This document shows, in pieces, positions 14,564 to 23,159 of a stretch of DNA of 33,922 bases. How positions within the stretch are numbered: position 1 is the stretch's first letter; each line of letters begins with the position of its first letter. Below the pieces are notes generated by a model that saw nothing but the letters and a program-made list of their open reading frames with translations, made no database searches and was not told where the DNA came from. The stretch comes from Halanaerobium kushneri (GTDB taxonomy: Bacteria; Bacillota; Halanaerobiia; Halanaerobiales; Halanaerobiaceae). The stretch is taken from contig NZ_FTNC01000027.1 of NCBI RefSeq assembly GCF_900156285.1, positions 1-33,922 on the forward strand, given 5' to 3'. The translations under genes were made by a program, and so were the position numbers.

Positions 14564-14872
14564 TTATTCTTCAATTTTTTGATATAAATCCATAAATTCT
14601 CTTGTCATATCTTTAAGCATAATAGCAGTCATCAAATGATCCTGAGCATGAGTAAGTAAAAGACTACTTTCTATCTTTTCCCCACCTGCTTCTTTTTTTA
14701 TTAACTCTGTTTGCTTAAGATGAGCTTTAATAAGTTTATCATCAGCCTGATTATAAATATCATCTGCCTTTGCAAACTCGTTATTTTTTGCATACTTAAC
14801 TGCCTTTAAAAATTCTTTTTTAACTTCTCCACTTAAAGAAATAATCTCAATTAAACTTTCTTCCAGTTCCAT
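14564..14872 (-). CDS. Orphan PTS EIIA, lactose/cellobiose family
   Basis: This small all-helical phosphocarrier of 102 residues accepts phosphate from HPr and passes it to an EIIB of the Lac/Cel family. The phosphorylated histidine is in LLLTHAQDHLM near residue 75, and the signature LIKAHLKQTELI precedes it. It is clearly a paralogue of the EIIA at 24633-24944, with long shared segments. No EIIB or EIIC accompanies it. It shares a transcript with the hemolysin III gene, 19 nt downstream of it. The start is the ATG behind AAGGAGG; a TTG one codon before is less likely. It might serve the PTS at 24957-26537, or modulate the LevR-type activator. Both are inference. Confidence 0.88.
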   Translation of the reverse strand: MELEESLIEIISLSGEVKKEFLKAVKYAKNNEFAKADDIYNQADDKLIKAHLKQTELIKKEAGGEKIESSLLLTHAQDHLMTAIMLKDMTREFMDLYQKIEE

Positions 14873-14894
14873 CAATATCCTCCTTGATCAACTA

Positions 14895-15524
14895 TTAACC
14901 CAGAGCTATAAAAACCATCAGATAGTGAAGTATACCACCTGCTAAGATAAAAAAATGAAAAATTTCATGGAAACCAAAATTAGGACTAAGCTCTGGTTTT
15001 TTTAATATATAAAATACAGCTCCAGCTGTAAAAGATAAACCCCCCGCAAACATCAGAACAAGATTTGCAGTAGGCATTGTCATAAATAACTGATGAAAAG
15101 CAAAAATACCAACCCAGCCCATTAAGAGATAAACTATTGTATAAAGAATTCTGGGAGTTTTAAAATACATAAACTTTAGGAAGAATCCACCTAAAACCAA
15201 TCCCCACTGAACGGCGATAATTGTCCATTTAAGCCAGCCTTCTAAGTAAAGATAAGCAACCGGAGTATAAGATCCAGCAATCATTACAAAAATAGCAAAA
15301 TGATCTAATTTACGCCAGATTGACTGTTCATCATCCTTCTTTTTAAAGGCGTGATATAAAGAGCTTGCCAGAAATAAAAAAGCGACCGATGCACCATAAA
15401 CCGCCGCAACTATTATTTTATCAGGACTTTCTAATGCTCTAAAAATTAAAAATACCAGTCCAACTAATGCTAAAATAAAACCAACAAAATGAGAATAAAA
15501 AGAAACCTGTTCGTCTCTTCTCAT
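14895..15524 (-). CDS. Hemolysin III / PAQR-family membrane protein
   Basis: This 209-residue integral membrane protein with seven predicted hydrophobic segments has the family's metal-site motifs: SSLYHAF in the second segment, RKLDH and GSYTPV in the third, and FHEIFHFFILAGGILHY at the end. These His and Asp residues bind zinc in PAQR proteins. The biological role in bacteria is unclear, and the name hemolysin is historical. ATG start behind GGAGG. It is the first gene of a two-gene unit with the orphan EIIA. A promoter (TTGTAA-16-TATATT) and a pair of direct repeats lie just upstream. The association with an EIIA is unexpected for this family. Confidence 0.9.
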   Translation of the reverse strand: MRRDEQVSFYSHFVGFILALVGLVFLIFRALESPDKIIVAAVYGASVAFLFLASSLYHAFKKKDDEQSIWRKLDHFAIFVMIAGSYTPVAYLYLEGWLKWTIIAVQWGLVLGGFFLKFMYFKTPRILYTIVYLLMGWVGIFAFHQLFMTMPTANLVLMFAGGLSFTAGAVFYILKKPELSPNFGFHEIFHFFILAGGILHYLMVFIALG

Positions 15525-15549
15525 TATAAAACCTCCATTCTATCTACTT

Positions 15550-15601
15550 TAAGTTGATTGTAACACTCAAGAATATATTTTCAGCTAAGTTGATTACAAT
15601 C
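15550..15601 (-). promoter_or_regulatory. Promoter and repeated operator-like motif upstream of the hemolysin III gene
   Basis: On the minus strand TTGTAA (15594-15599), 16 bp, TATATT (15572-15577) makes a good promoter. TAAGTTGATT occurs on the plus strand at 15550-15559 and 15586-15595, 36 bp apart. One copy overlaps the -35 and the other lies just past the start site. The flanking GATTGTAA and TTACAATC are also inverted copies. The layout suggests a repressor bound at two sites, identity unknown. Confidence 0.45.
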
Positions 15602-15844
15602 TCCATCTTTTCTGATTTTATTATAACATTAATTGTTTTAAAAAAAAACTAAAAGTCCAGATAAAGTTTGTGTCAAGCTTTTGTGGGAGACTTTTTCCTC
15701 ACAAAGACAAAATCTTATGTTTTCTTTATTTAGATTCATTTTTAAGCTTAAATCTTAGTTAATATTAGCTTTATTTTTTCAGCTCTAGGTTAACACTATT
15801 TTTAGACATACTTCTCCTATAGATAGCATAATCTATTTAAACAG

Positions 15845-17287
15845 TTAAATTATTGGGTTATTTGTCATTGGATCTGATATATTTTTTAGTCCTTTAACCC
15901 AGTCCTGACCTGATTTTGGTCCTTTAAGAGCAGGCATTGTAGCCCTTAATACTTCAGATTCTGATCTGGAATATTTCTTCTGCACATTGTTATATACTTT
16001 TCTTAAATCATCTGTTTTAAACTTCCAGTTAAGCTTGTTTAAATACCTTTCTAAGCTATCATTTCTATCTGCTATTATTATCTTTGCTAAATTCCTGGCA
16101 CCTTTTCTAGACCATCTCATACCTCGTTTTTTGAATCTATTGGCCAGTACTTTATCTATATTGGATTCCATCGCTCCAAGTCCTCTTATTTCTTCAGGTA
16201 AACCTAAATCCTTTTTCTTTTGTTTATGCTTTTTATCTCGAATAAATTCCCAATTTTTTAAGAGATATTTTTTGAGTTGATCTACTTTCTTTTTATCTTT
16301 TTCTTTATGCCTGTACTGTCTTGCTTTCTTTAGATTTTCTCTTAGCTTATCTATATCATTTTCCTCTATATTATCCAGTAATTTAGGAACAAACTCTGAT
16401 CTGCCGAGCTTTCTAAAAAACTTTTTGTTTAAGTGATATTCATCCAGAAATCTGACCTTTACCTGCGGTATATATTCATTACCTGTTGTTATCCATTCAG
16501 CTCCATCTCCACATAAAACTGAAATGCTGCCATTACTGAAAGAGTAGTCTTCATACATTTCTGCAGCAGTTTCTTTCCAGAACTCATCACTGCTAAATAC
16601 TCCGCCATAATATTTTTTGCCAGTCAAATTGTATTCATCACTCATAGGATGTCTTTTTTCCCACCCCTGATAACTCATACCAAGCTTGAGTTCTCCTTTT
16701 TCTTTATCATCATTTTGAAGTGGAATATGAATACCATCTGCTTCTACGAAAAGATGATCTATTTCTTTTCTATCTCCATCTTTATCATCTGGTATCAGCC
16801 CATCTCTAAAGAAATCAAGCTGCTTTGTTTCAGCTTCTTTACTGAGCTTATCTCCTTCTCTCTGGACCCAGTTAAAAATGGCTGTATGACTGGCTGAAGC
16901 TTCTAAAATATTATCTATTTTATCTGCAGCCTTTCTATATGGCAGTTCCTGGACCAGATCCAGGGCTATTTCTTTTAAAGCAGGGGACTGCCTTTCATTG
17001 GCAGGAATATTTAAATATTCATCCAGCAAAAATCTAAACTCATCATTAGAATCTTTGTAGTATCTTCTTTCGATAGTCACATCACCAAAAAGGGTGTCAA
17101 TAGTTCTCTTTTTGATATCTTTAAGTTTAAATTTATCTTTGTCTCTGTTTTCCATGATAGTTTGATCAATATTCTCTAAAATTTTTTTGAATGTTTCTTG
17201 AGCCTGTTTGCAGACCAATCTAAAAAATTCTTTCTCTACATCCTTGAAATTATTTTTGTTTTGTAATATTCTTAAATCAAGTTCCAA
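15845..17287 (-). CDS. ISLre2-family (UPF0236) transposase
   Basis: The 480-residue protein has the features of ISLre2 transposases. These include an N-terminal region with DTLFGDVTIERRYY, an RNase H-like core with candidate acidic residues in FVEADGIHIPLQ and VLCGDGAEWI, the motif FLDEYHLNKKF, and a C-terminal ESNIDKVLANRFKKRGMRWS block typical of this family. The frame is full length with no stop or shift. The start is TTG at 17285-17287 with AAAGGAG 9 nt upstream. A hairpin arm (17291-17297) lies between ribosome site and start. Same orientation as the upstream sugar operon, so read-through could reach it. Confidence 0.92.
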   Translation of the reverse strand: MELDLRILQNKNNFKDVEKEFFRLVCKQAQETFKKILENIDQTIMENRDKDKFKLKDIKKRTIDTLFGDVTIERRYYKDSNDEFRFLLDEYLNIPANERQSPALKEIALDLVQELPYRKAADKIDNILEASASHTAIFNWVQREGDKLSKEAETKQLDFFRDGLIPDDKDGDRKEIDHLFVEADGIHIPLQNDDKEKGELKLGMSYQGWEKRHPMSDEYNLTGKKYYGGVFSSDEFWKETAAEMYEDYSFSNGSISVLCGDGAEWITTGNEYIPQVKVRFLDEYHLNKKFFRKLGRSEFVPKLLDNIEENDIDKLRENLKKARQYRHKEKDKKKVDQLKKYLLKNWEFIRDKKHKQKKKDLGLPEEIRGLGAMESNIDKVLANRFKKRGMRWSRKGARNLAKIIIADRNDSLERYLNKLNWKFKTDDLRKVYNNVQKKYSRSESEVLRATMPALKGPKSGQDWVKGLKNISDPMTNNPII

Positions 17288-17290
17288 GGG

Positions 17291-17327
17291 GCCTCACTCC
17301 TTTCTTTTAGAATTGTCCTTGTGAGGC
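17291..17327 (-). promoter_or_regulatory. Hairpin over the ISLre2 transposase initiation region
   Basis: GCCTCAC (17291-17297) and GTGAGGC (17321-17327) are perfect inverted copies 23 bp apart. In the transposase mRNA the second arm lies directly between AAAGGAG and the TTG start, so pairing would impede initiation. The RNA fold is inferred. Confidence 0.5.
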
Positions 17328-17429
17328 TCCTTCTTTATTTATTTTAAAATTCCTGCCTATTTACATAAATCAATTCTTAAATCCCACTTTTATTTTACAC
17401 TAACCCAGATAAATATCTGGACTTAAAAT

Positions 17430-18863
17430 TTAGATTACAGATTTATAATTTTCTAAATCTAAAAAGTTCTTCATCTGAAAGATTAGTTCTCTTGCCTTAA
17501 CTGCTGTACCCATTTCTGCAAAAATTCTAAGCAAAGGTTCTGTACCTGAAAACCTAACAATAATCCAACCCTTATTTTTAAAGTATACTTTTACACCATC
17601 CTGATAACTGATATCTTTAATCTCATAATCAAATTCTGGTAACTCTTTATCAATAAATAACTTCTGGATTAAAGTAGCTTTTTCTTTGTCAGTAAATCTC
17701 AGATCACTTTCGGCTGCCTTAAAATAACCAAACTTCTGCTGAACTATTTCTAAAAGCTCTGATAATCTTTTTTTGGTAACACTTAACATCTCTATTAAAA
17801 TACTGGCAGCAAAAATACCATCTTTTCCTTTAATATGGCCTCTAATAGTTAAACCTCCACTACTTTCTCCTCCGATTAAAGCATTTTTAGTCTCCATTGT
17901 AGAACTGATATGTTTAAATCCTACAGGAACTTCGTAACATTTTTCTCCATAGGCATCTGCAATTTGATCTAAAAGATGAGTTGTAGCAACGTTACGTACA
18001 ACTCCTCCAGACCATCCTTTATACTCTAATAAATAATAATATAATAAAGCAAGCACATCATTAGGATGAATAAAATTTCCTTTCTCATCTATTATACCTA
18101 GCCTATCTGCATCACCATCAGTTCCAATTCCTAAATCATAGTTACCCTCAACTACCATGTTTTTAAGCCGGTTTAAAGTATGAGTATTAGGAGATGGAAG
18201 GCGTCCTCCAAATAATGTATCATGCCGATCATTTATAGTTTCTACTTCACAGCGAGCTGTAATCAGAATTGTCTGCAGAGATGTTTTAGATACTCCAAAC
18301 ATTGGATCAAGTAAAATTTTCATATTACTATTTTTAATTGCTTCAGTATCAATCATTGAGATAATTGTATCAATATATTTATTAAATGGGTCAATTTCTT
18401 CTACTAAACCTTCTGCTTTTGCCTGCTCAAAGTCCATACTTTTTGCTTCAATTAAATTCATCCGATTTATCTTTTTTTCTAACTCATCTGTTACTTCTTC
18501 GGTTGCATCTTTACCACCTTTAGTAAAGAGCTTAACTCCATTATAGTCTGCTGGATTATGACTGGCAGTAATTGCTGCTCCATAAAATGTTCCATATTCT
18601 TTAACTCCAAACATAACTAAAGGGGTAGGCGATATCCTCTCTATAAAAAACACCTTAATTCCATTGGCTGCTAAAACTTCAGTTAACCATTTTGCTGCCT
18701 TATCTGATAAAAATCTTCTATCATATCCAATTAAAAATCCTTTGGACTCAGCTTCCTGCTCAAAGATTAAATTTGCTATTGCCTGAGCTAGAAGCTGGAT
18801 ATTGGTCTTTGTAAATTCTTCACCAATCTTTGCTCTCCAACCACCTGTTCCAAACTCTATCAT
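17430..18863 (-). CDS. Hexose phosphomutase (phosphoglucomutase/phosphomannomutase family)
   Basis: An alpha-D-phosphohexomutase of 477 residues. The catalytic phosphoserine loop is TASHNP (residues 99-104), the metal loop is GTDGDADRLG (around 250), the sugar loop is GGESSGG, and the phosphate-binding loop is RFSGTEPLLRIF near the end. It would convert the hexose 1-phosphate made by the neighbouring GH94 phosphorylase to the 6-phosphate. Whether that is glucose or N-acetylglucosamine depends on the phosphorylase. The start is taken at MIEFGTGGWRA behind GAGGGAG. An ATG six codons earlier overlaps the GH94 stop as ATGA and is a real alternative. Last gene of the ABC operon, with the ISLre2 element 5 bp behind it. 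Confidence 0.9.
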   Translation of the reverse strand: MIEFGTGGWRAKIGEEFTKTNIQLLAQAIANLIFEQEAESKGFLIGYDRRFLSDKAAKWLTEVLAANGIKVFFIERISPTPLVMFGVKEYGTFYGAAITASHNPADYNGVKLFTKGGKDATEEVTDELEKKINRMNLIEAKSMDFEQAKAEGLVEEIDPFNKYIDTIISMIDTEAIKNSNMKILLDPMFGVSKTSLQTILITARCEVETINDRHDTLFGGRLPSPNTHTLNRLKNMVVEGNYDLGIGTDGDADRLGIIDEKGNFIHPNDVLALLYYYLLEYKGWSGGVVRNVATTHLLDQIADAYGEKCYEVPVGFKHISSTMETKNALIGGESSGGLTIRGHIKGKDGIFAASILIEMLSVTKKRLSELLEIVQQKFGYFKAAESDLRFTDKEKATLIQKLFIDKELPEFDYEIKDISYQDGVKVYFKNKGWIIVRFSGTEPLLRIFAEMGTAVKARELIFQMKNFLDLENYKSVI

Positions 18864-18877
18864 AATCTCCCTCGCTT

Positions 18878-21271
18878 TCATCCCATTTTTACCTTAACTT
18901 CATTTACAGATCCCTCTTCCTGTTGAGGGATAACCCCGGCTATTTCTATACCGTTTAATAAAATTTCTTTAACACCTTTTTCAATATTATCAGGATTGGT
19001 CACTTTTATATTATATTCTGCTCCTCTCCATTTTCTTTTCACCTCAAAACTATCCCATTCTGATGGAATACAGGGGTCAATAATAAGTCCCTGATAATCA
19101 CTTCTAACTCCGAGAATCCATTTTGTAACTGCTGTATAAGCCCAGCCTGAACTTCCGGTTAACCAGGGATGTCTGGCTCTTCCAAATTCTTCGTGATCTT
19201 TTCCCATAATAAACTGACAATAAGAATATGGTTCAGCTTCTCTAATTTCAATTTGGTCATTTTGTGCTGCTGGTAAGAGAGCATTATAAAATTTCATAGC
19301 TCTATTTCCTCTGCCAAGTTTTGCTTCTGCTATCCAGGCCCAGGGATTGGGATGACTAAAAATTGAACCATTTTCTTTTATTCCCGGATAAACTCTTGTC
19401 ACAAATCCTATTTCATCATCCGGTTCAGTATAAGAAGGAGCATTTAAATGAAGACCATATTCTGAATATAAATATTCATTAACAGAATCCATCGCTTTAC
19501 GAGCTCGTTTTTTGGAGGCTACTCCAGAAATCACAGCCCAGGTATTTGATTCTAAATGAACTTTTCCTTCTTTATTTTCTTTAGAACCAATTTTATTACC
19601 ACTTCCGGTAATCCCTCTTAAATACCAACCTCCATCCCAGAGATTTTCCTCACAGGATTTTTTTACTTGCTTCGCTATTTCACTATATTTTTCAACATCC
19701 TGATCTCTATTTAAAAAATTGGCAGTTTCAATAAATATTTCTAAGGCCCAATGATGTAAAAATGAAACCATTGCACTTTCTCCTCCACCAAGATTTAAAC
19801 AGTCATTCCAGTCAGCTCTTAGCCCTTTACAAATACCAGTGATACCAATCTGTACTGCTGAAAAGTCTAGAATCTTTTTCAAATGTTCATAAACTGTGTC
19901 TTCACCCTGATCAGCATAAGTAATTACCTTCTCAAAAAATTCTAGATCATTTGTTTCTTTTACATAATTACAAACAGATGCAACAAGCCAGAGGGCATCA
20001 TCTGAACAGGTATCCTTAATTCCATGAATCAGATCATCCAGATCAGGTTCTGGTACAACTGTTGGAGATTCAAATTCTATCTCCTCCGAATCTCGATCAA
20101 ACCAATCTGGATCAAATAAATGAAGTCCATATCCTCCAGAAGTCTGGCCTCGAAGAAGTTGAATTAAACGTTCTTTTGTTTTGTCAGGATTAGTATGAGC
20201 AACAGCCAAACTATCCTGAGCAGTATCACGATAACCCAGACCGGTTCTGCCTCCCACTTCTACAAAAGAAGCAAAACGAGACCAAACAACACAGGTTTCT
20301 GCCTGATAAAGGTTCCAGGTATTAATCATTGTATTTAAATCCTGATGTGGTGTCTTACATTGAAAGTTACTAAGTTTTTCATCCCAGTAACTATTTAATC
20401 GGGCAAATTCATTATCTACATTTTGAAAATTAGAATATTTTTTTCGCATTGCTTTAGCTTTTTCTCTTCCTCCAACACCTAAAATCAAAACAAATCTTTT
20501 TTCTTCTCCTGGAGCTAAATTGAATTTTTTATTTAATGAGGCACAGTGATTTCCACCCTTTTTACTGCTATTAGAGCAGACACCTCTTTCTAAAGCAATT
20601 GGATTTGATTCATCTCTATAGCTACCGATAAACTGATCACGTATACAATCATAACTGTCAGCCTCAAAATTTGCAGTAAAGTAATGGTATTTGCGGGGAT
20701 CATAATAAAAATCATATTCTATTATTCCGTTTTGATAACTACTTCCTGCAGAGTATAAACTCATCTGAAAATTTTGATTATCTATCTCAATCTCGTGAAA
20801 AGAAAATTCTAGATAAGAAAACAAACTAAGCTGTCTATTTAGATCATCATTATTTTTTATTTTTAAATCCCAAATTTCTAAATCATCATCCAGAGGAATA
20901 AAAATATTTTTCTCTGCTTCAATCTGCTGATAATTACATTTGAATTTAGAATACGATAAACCATGTCGAACCTTATAATCTGCTTTATCTAAATCCTTTG
21001 CAACTGGCTGCCAGGAAATACTCCAATAGTTACCATCATCTTCATCACGAAGATATAAATAATGTCCCGGTCTATCTAAAGGAATTGCATTGGCTCTAAA
21101 TCTTGTTATTCTGTGATGCTCAGCACTTTTATAAAAAGAATAACCTCCTGCATTCTGCGAAATAACTGTGCAAAAATCTTTAGTACCCAAATAATTTGTC
21201 CAGGAAACCGGTATATCGGGTCTTTCAATTACATATTCTCTATTTTTGTTATCAAAATATCCATATTTCAT
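18878..21271 (-). CDS. GH94 glycoside phosphorylase (diacetylchitobiose/cellobiose phosphorylase type)
   Basis: This inverting phosphorylase of 797 residues belongs to GH94 and cleaves a beta-linked disaccharide with phosphate to a sugar 1-phosphate plus free sugar, saving ATP. It starts MKYGYFDNKNREYVIERPDI, a GH94 N-terminal hallmark. The general acid Asp is in GLRADWNDC near residue 490, and TGSSGWAYTAV near the C-terminus is the phosphate-site region. Segments such as WSISWQPVAKDLD, GGGESAMVSF and SHPNPWAW look to me closer to N,N'-diacetylchitobiose phosphorylases than to cellobiose phosphorylases, but this is from memory. Start chosen at the ATG of MKYGYF; a GTG four codons earlier lacks a ribosome site. 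It lies between the ABC permeases and the phosphomutase, consistent with a transport-then-phosphorolysis pathway. No signal peptide. Confidence 0.88.
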   Translation of the reverse strand: MKYGYFDNKNREYVIERPDIPVSWTNYLGTKDFCTVISQNAGGYSFYKSAEHHRITRFRANAIPLDRPGHYLYLRDEDDGNYWSISWQPVAKDLDKADYKVRHGLSYSKFKCNYQQIEAEKNIFIPLDDDLEIWDLKIKNNDDLNRQLSLFSYLEFSFHEIEIDNQNFQMSLYSAGSSYQNGIIEYDFYYDPRKYHYFTANFEADSYDCIRDQFIGSYRDESNPIALERGVCSNSSKKGGNHCASLNKKFNLAPGEEKRFVLILGVGGREKAKAMRKKYSNFQNVDNEFARLNSYWDEKLSNFQCKTPHQDLNTMINTWNLYQAETCVVWSRFASFVEVGGRTGLGYRDTAQDSLAVAHTNPDKTKERLIQLLRGQTSGGYGLHLFDPDWFDRDSEEIEFESPTVVPEPDLDDLIHGIKDTCSDDALWLVASVCNYVKETNDLEFFEKVITYADQGEDTVYEHLKKILDFSAVQIGITGICKGLRADWNDCLNLGGGESAMVSFLHHWALEIFIETANFLNRDQDVEKYSEIAKQVKKSCEENLWDGGWYLRGITGSGNKIGSKENKEGKVHLESNTWAVISGVASKKRARKAMDSVNEYLYSEYGLHLNAPSYTEPDDEIGFVTRVYPGIKENGSIFSHPNPWAWIAEAKLGRGNRAMKFYNALLPAAQNDQIEIREAEPYSYCQFIMGKDHEEFGRARHPWLTGSSGWAYTAVTKWILGVRSDYQGLIIDPCIPSEWDSFEVKRKWRGAEYNIKVTNPDNIEKGVKEILLNGIEIAGVIPQQEEGSVNEVKVKMG

Positions 21272-21300
21272 AACTTTTATCACTCTTTCTATAGTTAATT

Positions 21301-22179
21301 TTAGCCTTTAACTGCTCCCTGAGTTAATCCTTTTATTATATGTTTCTGTAAAATTATATAAACCAGTAAAACAGGAATTACTGTTACTATTACTGCTGTA
21401 GCCTGCAATCCAAGATCAGTACCATACTGAGATTTAACCTGGTTTAATAAAACTGTTATAGGCTGCACACTTTTGTTGGGCACAAACACAAGAGCAGAAA
21501 AAAGATCATTATAGGACCAGAGGAAAGTAAAAATTCCTACAGTAGCAAAAGCAGGTCTTGAAATGGGAACAAAAATCCTGGTAAAAATCTGCCATCTATT
21601 TGCACCATCCAGTAAAGCAGCTTCTTCAATTTCTGTCGATACTGAAGACATATAAGCTGATAACATCATAGTTGCAAAAACTAAATTCCCTGCTGTATGT
21701 GGTAAAATTAAAGCTAAATAAGTATTTACAATCCCCATTTTAATAAAAATTTCATAAACTGGAACCACTGTTACAAAAGCAGGAATCATTAAAGCAACTA
21801 CTATCATTTTGTTAATAAAATTCTGGAATCTAAATTTAAATCTTGCCATCACATAGCCTGCCATCCCACCAAATAAAAGAACCAGCAAAACTGTTGTTCC
21901 AGACATAATTAAACTGTTCTTATAGCTGTTTAAAATATTTATCCTCTCTGATGCATTGATATAATTAGCTAAATCAAAAGAATCAGGTAGACTAAAAGGA
22001 GCATCAACAATTTGAGTTGTAGTTCTAAACGAATTATTTGCAACCCATAAAAGTGGTAAAATTGTTGTAGAAGCCCAGGCGATTAAGACCATATAAATAA
22101 CAAATTTAGTCATTGAAATTTCTATAAAATAATCCTGAATATTATTTAAAATCTTTTTAGGCGAAAAATTAGCTTTCAT
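21301..22179 (-). CDS. ABC sugar transporter permease, MalG-like
   Basis: Inner-membrane permease of 292 residues from the carbohydrate uptake CUT1 family. It has a cytoplasmic N-terminus, about six membrane segments beginning FVIYMVLIAWASTTILPLLWV, and the EAA loop ALLDGANRWQIFTRIFVPIS that docks with the ATPase. The start is ATG at 22177-22179, 7 nt after AAAGGAAG; two codons upstream a GTG also exists in frame. It pairs with the permease just upstream. No ATPase gene is present, so a shared MsmX/UgpC-type ATPase from elsewhere is expected. Confidence 0.93.
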   Translation of the reverse strand: MKANFSPKKILNNIQDYFIEISMTKFVIYMVLIAWASTTILPLLWVANNSFRTTTQIVDAPFSLPDSFDLANYINASERINILNSYKNSLIMSGTTVLLVLLFGGMAGYVMARFKFRFQNFINKMIVVALMIPAFVTVVPVYEIFIKMGIVNTYLALILPHTAGNLVFATMMLSAYMSSVSTEIEEAALLDGANRWQIFTRIFVPISRPAFATVGIFTFLWSYNDLFSALVFVPNKSVQPITVLLNQVKSQYGTDLGLQATAVIVTVIPVLLVYIILQKHIIKGLTQGAVKG

Positions 22180-22217
22180 CAGCACACTTCCTTTCTTGTT
22201 AATTAAAAATAAACTTA

Positions 22218-23090
22218 CTAATCAATTGTTACATCCCTATTTCCAATAAATTTATTGGTCAATGTAGTTACAATTACTCCTAAAATAATTATAAAAATTG
22301 CTATTGTTGAACCATAACCAAATAATCTTCTCTGAAAAACAGTACTGTACATATAGGTCCCCAAAACCTGCGAAGAATCAAAAGGTCCACCTGCAGTAAT
22401 AACCCAGACCATATCAAATACTTTTAGAGTTCCAGTAATAGCCAATACAATACAGACTCGAATATCCTGAAAAATTAAAGGCAATGTAATCTTAGTTATT
22501 CGCTGAAATGTGCTTGCTCCTTCTATTTTTGCAACTTCATATAAGGAATTGGGTATTTTGGTTAAGGCAGTTAAAATTATTACAAAATAAAACCCAACAT
22601 ACTGCCAAATTGTTGGAATCATAACCATTGCAAGTGCCTTGGCAGCATCCAGCCATAAAACAGGTTCAAAATTAAGGGCTTCCAAAATTGAATTTAATAA
22701 ACCGGCATCATAGTTATAAAGCAATCGGAATAAAAGTCCTAATGAAGCTGCTGATAAAACAATGGGGAAAAAAAATGTTGTTCGAAAAAAGTTTTTTCCA
22801 TAGCGAATTAAATCAACAAAAATAGCCAGGAGAACTCCCAGCCCAACTTGAAATATTACAGCAGCTATCATAAAAATAAAAGTATTTTTGGTAGCAAGCC
22901 AGACTACTGGATCAGTTAATAACTTAATATAATTCCCAAAGCCGATAAATTCGGGATTAATATTGTGAACTGTAAAGAAAAATGTTTTATAAAGACTTCT
23001 GATTATAGGATAAAACAAAAATATACTCCAGAATAATAATGCTGGTAACAGGAAGAAAAATATAACTTTATTATCATTTTTAAACTTAAT
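22218..23090 (-). CDS. ABC sugar transporter permease, MalF-like, apparent ATT start
   Basis: CUT1-family membrane permease with segments from VIFFFLLPALLFWSIFLFY onward and the EAA loop AKIEGASTFQRITKITLPL. Homologues typically begin a few residues before the first membrane segment. No ATG fits. The only strong ribosome site is GGAGGTGG at 23096-23103, and exactly 8 nt after GGAGG stands ATT AAG (23088-23090), giving 290 residues. In-frame GTG codons at 23121-23123 and inside the ribosome site have no ribosome site of their own, and the first lies in a hairpin. The ATT start is therefore proposed, not proven. It follows the binding-protein gene after a hairpin. Confidence 0.88.
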   Translation of the reverse strand: MKFKNDNKVIFFFLLPALLFWSIFLFYPIIRSLYKTFFFTVHNINPEFIGFGNYIKLLTDPVVWLATKNTFIFMIAAVIFQVGLGVLLAIFVDLIRYGKNFFRTTFFFPIVLSAASLGLLFRLLYNYDAGLLNSILEALNFEPVLWLDAAKALAMVMIPTIWQYVGFYFVIILTALTKIPNSLYEVAKIEGASTFQRITKITLPLIFQDIRVCIVLAITGTLKVFDMVWVITAGGPFDSSQVLGTYMYSTVFQRRLFGYGSTIAIFIIILGVIVTTLTNKFIGNRDVTID

Positions 23091-23114
23091 TGTCTCCACC
23101 TCCAGTGAAAAAGT

Positions 23115-23140
23115 GAGGAGCACTAGATTAGCTGCTCCTC
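23115..23140 (-). terminator. Attenuator-like hairpin between binding-protein and permease genes
   Basis: GAGGAGCA (23115-23122) and TGCTCCTC (23133-23140) form a perfect 8-bp stem with a 10-nt loop, 19 nt after the binding-protein stop. On the minus strand ACTTTTTC follows, so it may terminate part of the transcripts. Such hairpins commonly let the binding protein be made in excess over the permeases. Confidence 0.7.
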
Positions 23141-23159
23141 TTTTATGCTTTAATATAAT

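Larger units (their letters stand above)
15653..17424 (-). mobile_element. Complete ISLre2-family insertion sequence
   Basis: Terminal inverted repeats are visible: AAGTCCAGATA at 15653-15663 and its inverse TATCTGGACTT at 17414-17424. Weaker similarity (TTNGTGTNAA) extends further inside. The element is about 1.77 kb with one intact transposase gene. The non-coding left end (15653-15844) holds no gene, only a short hairpin-like stretch (TTGTGGGAG with TCCTCACAA near 15684-15708). The right end falls 5 bp beyond the stop codon of the phosphomutase gene. No convincing target-site duplication could be read. The intact gene and ends suggest recent activity. Confidence 0.8.

Noticed and set aside
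15987-16280. Plus-strand open frame within the ISLre2 transposase
   Set aside because: Antisense shadow; the hydrophobic residues arise from the reverse complement of lysine-rich coding.
15644-17433. Target-site duplication of the ISLre2 element
   Set aside because: Flanks are both A/T-rich but no identical direct copies of plausible length adjoin the inverted repeats.
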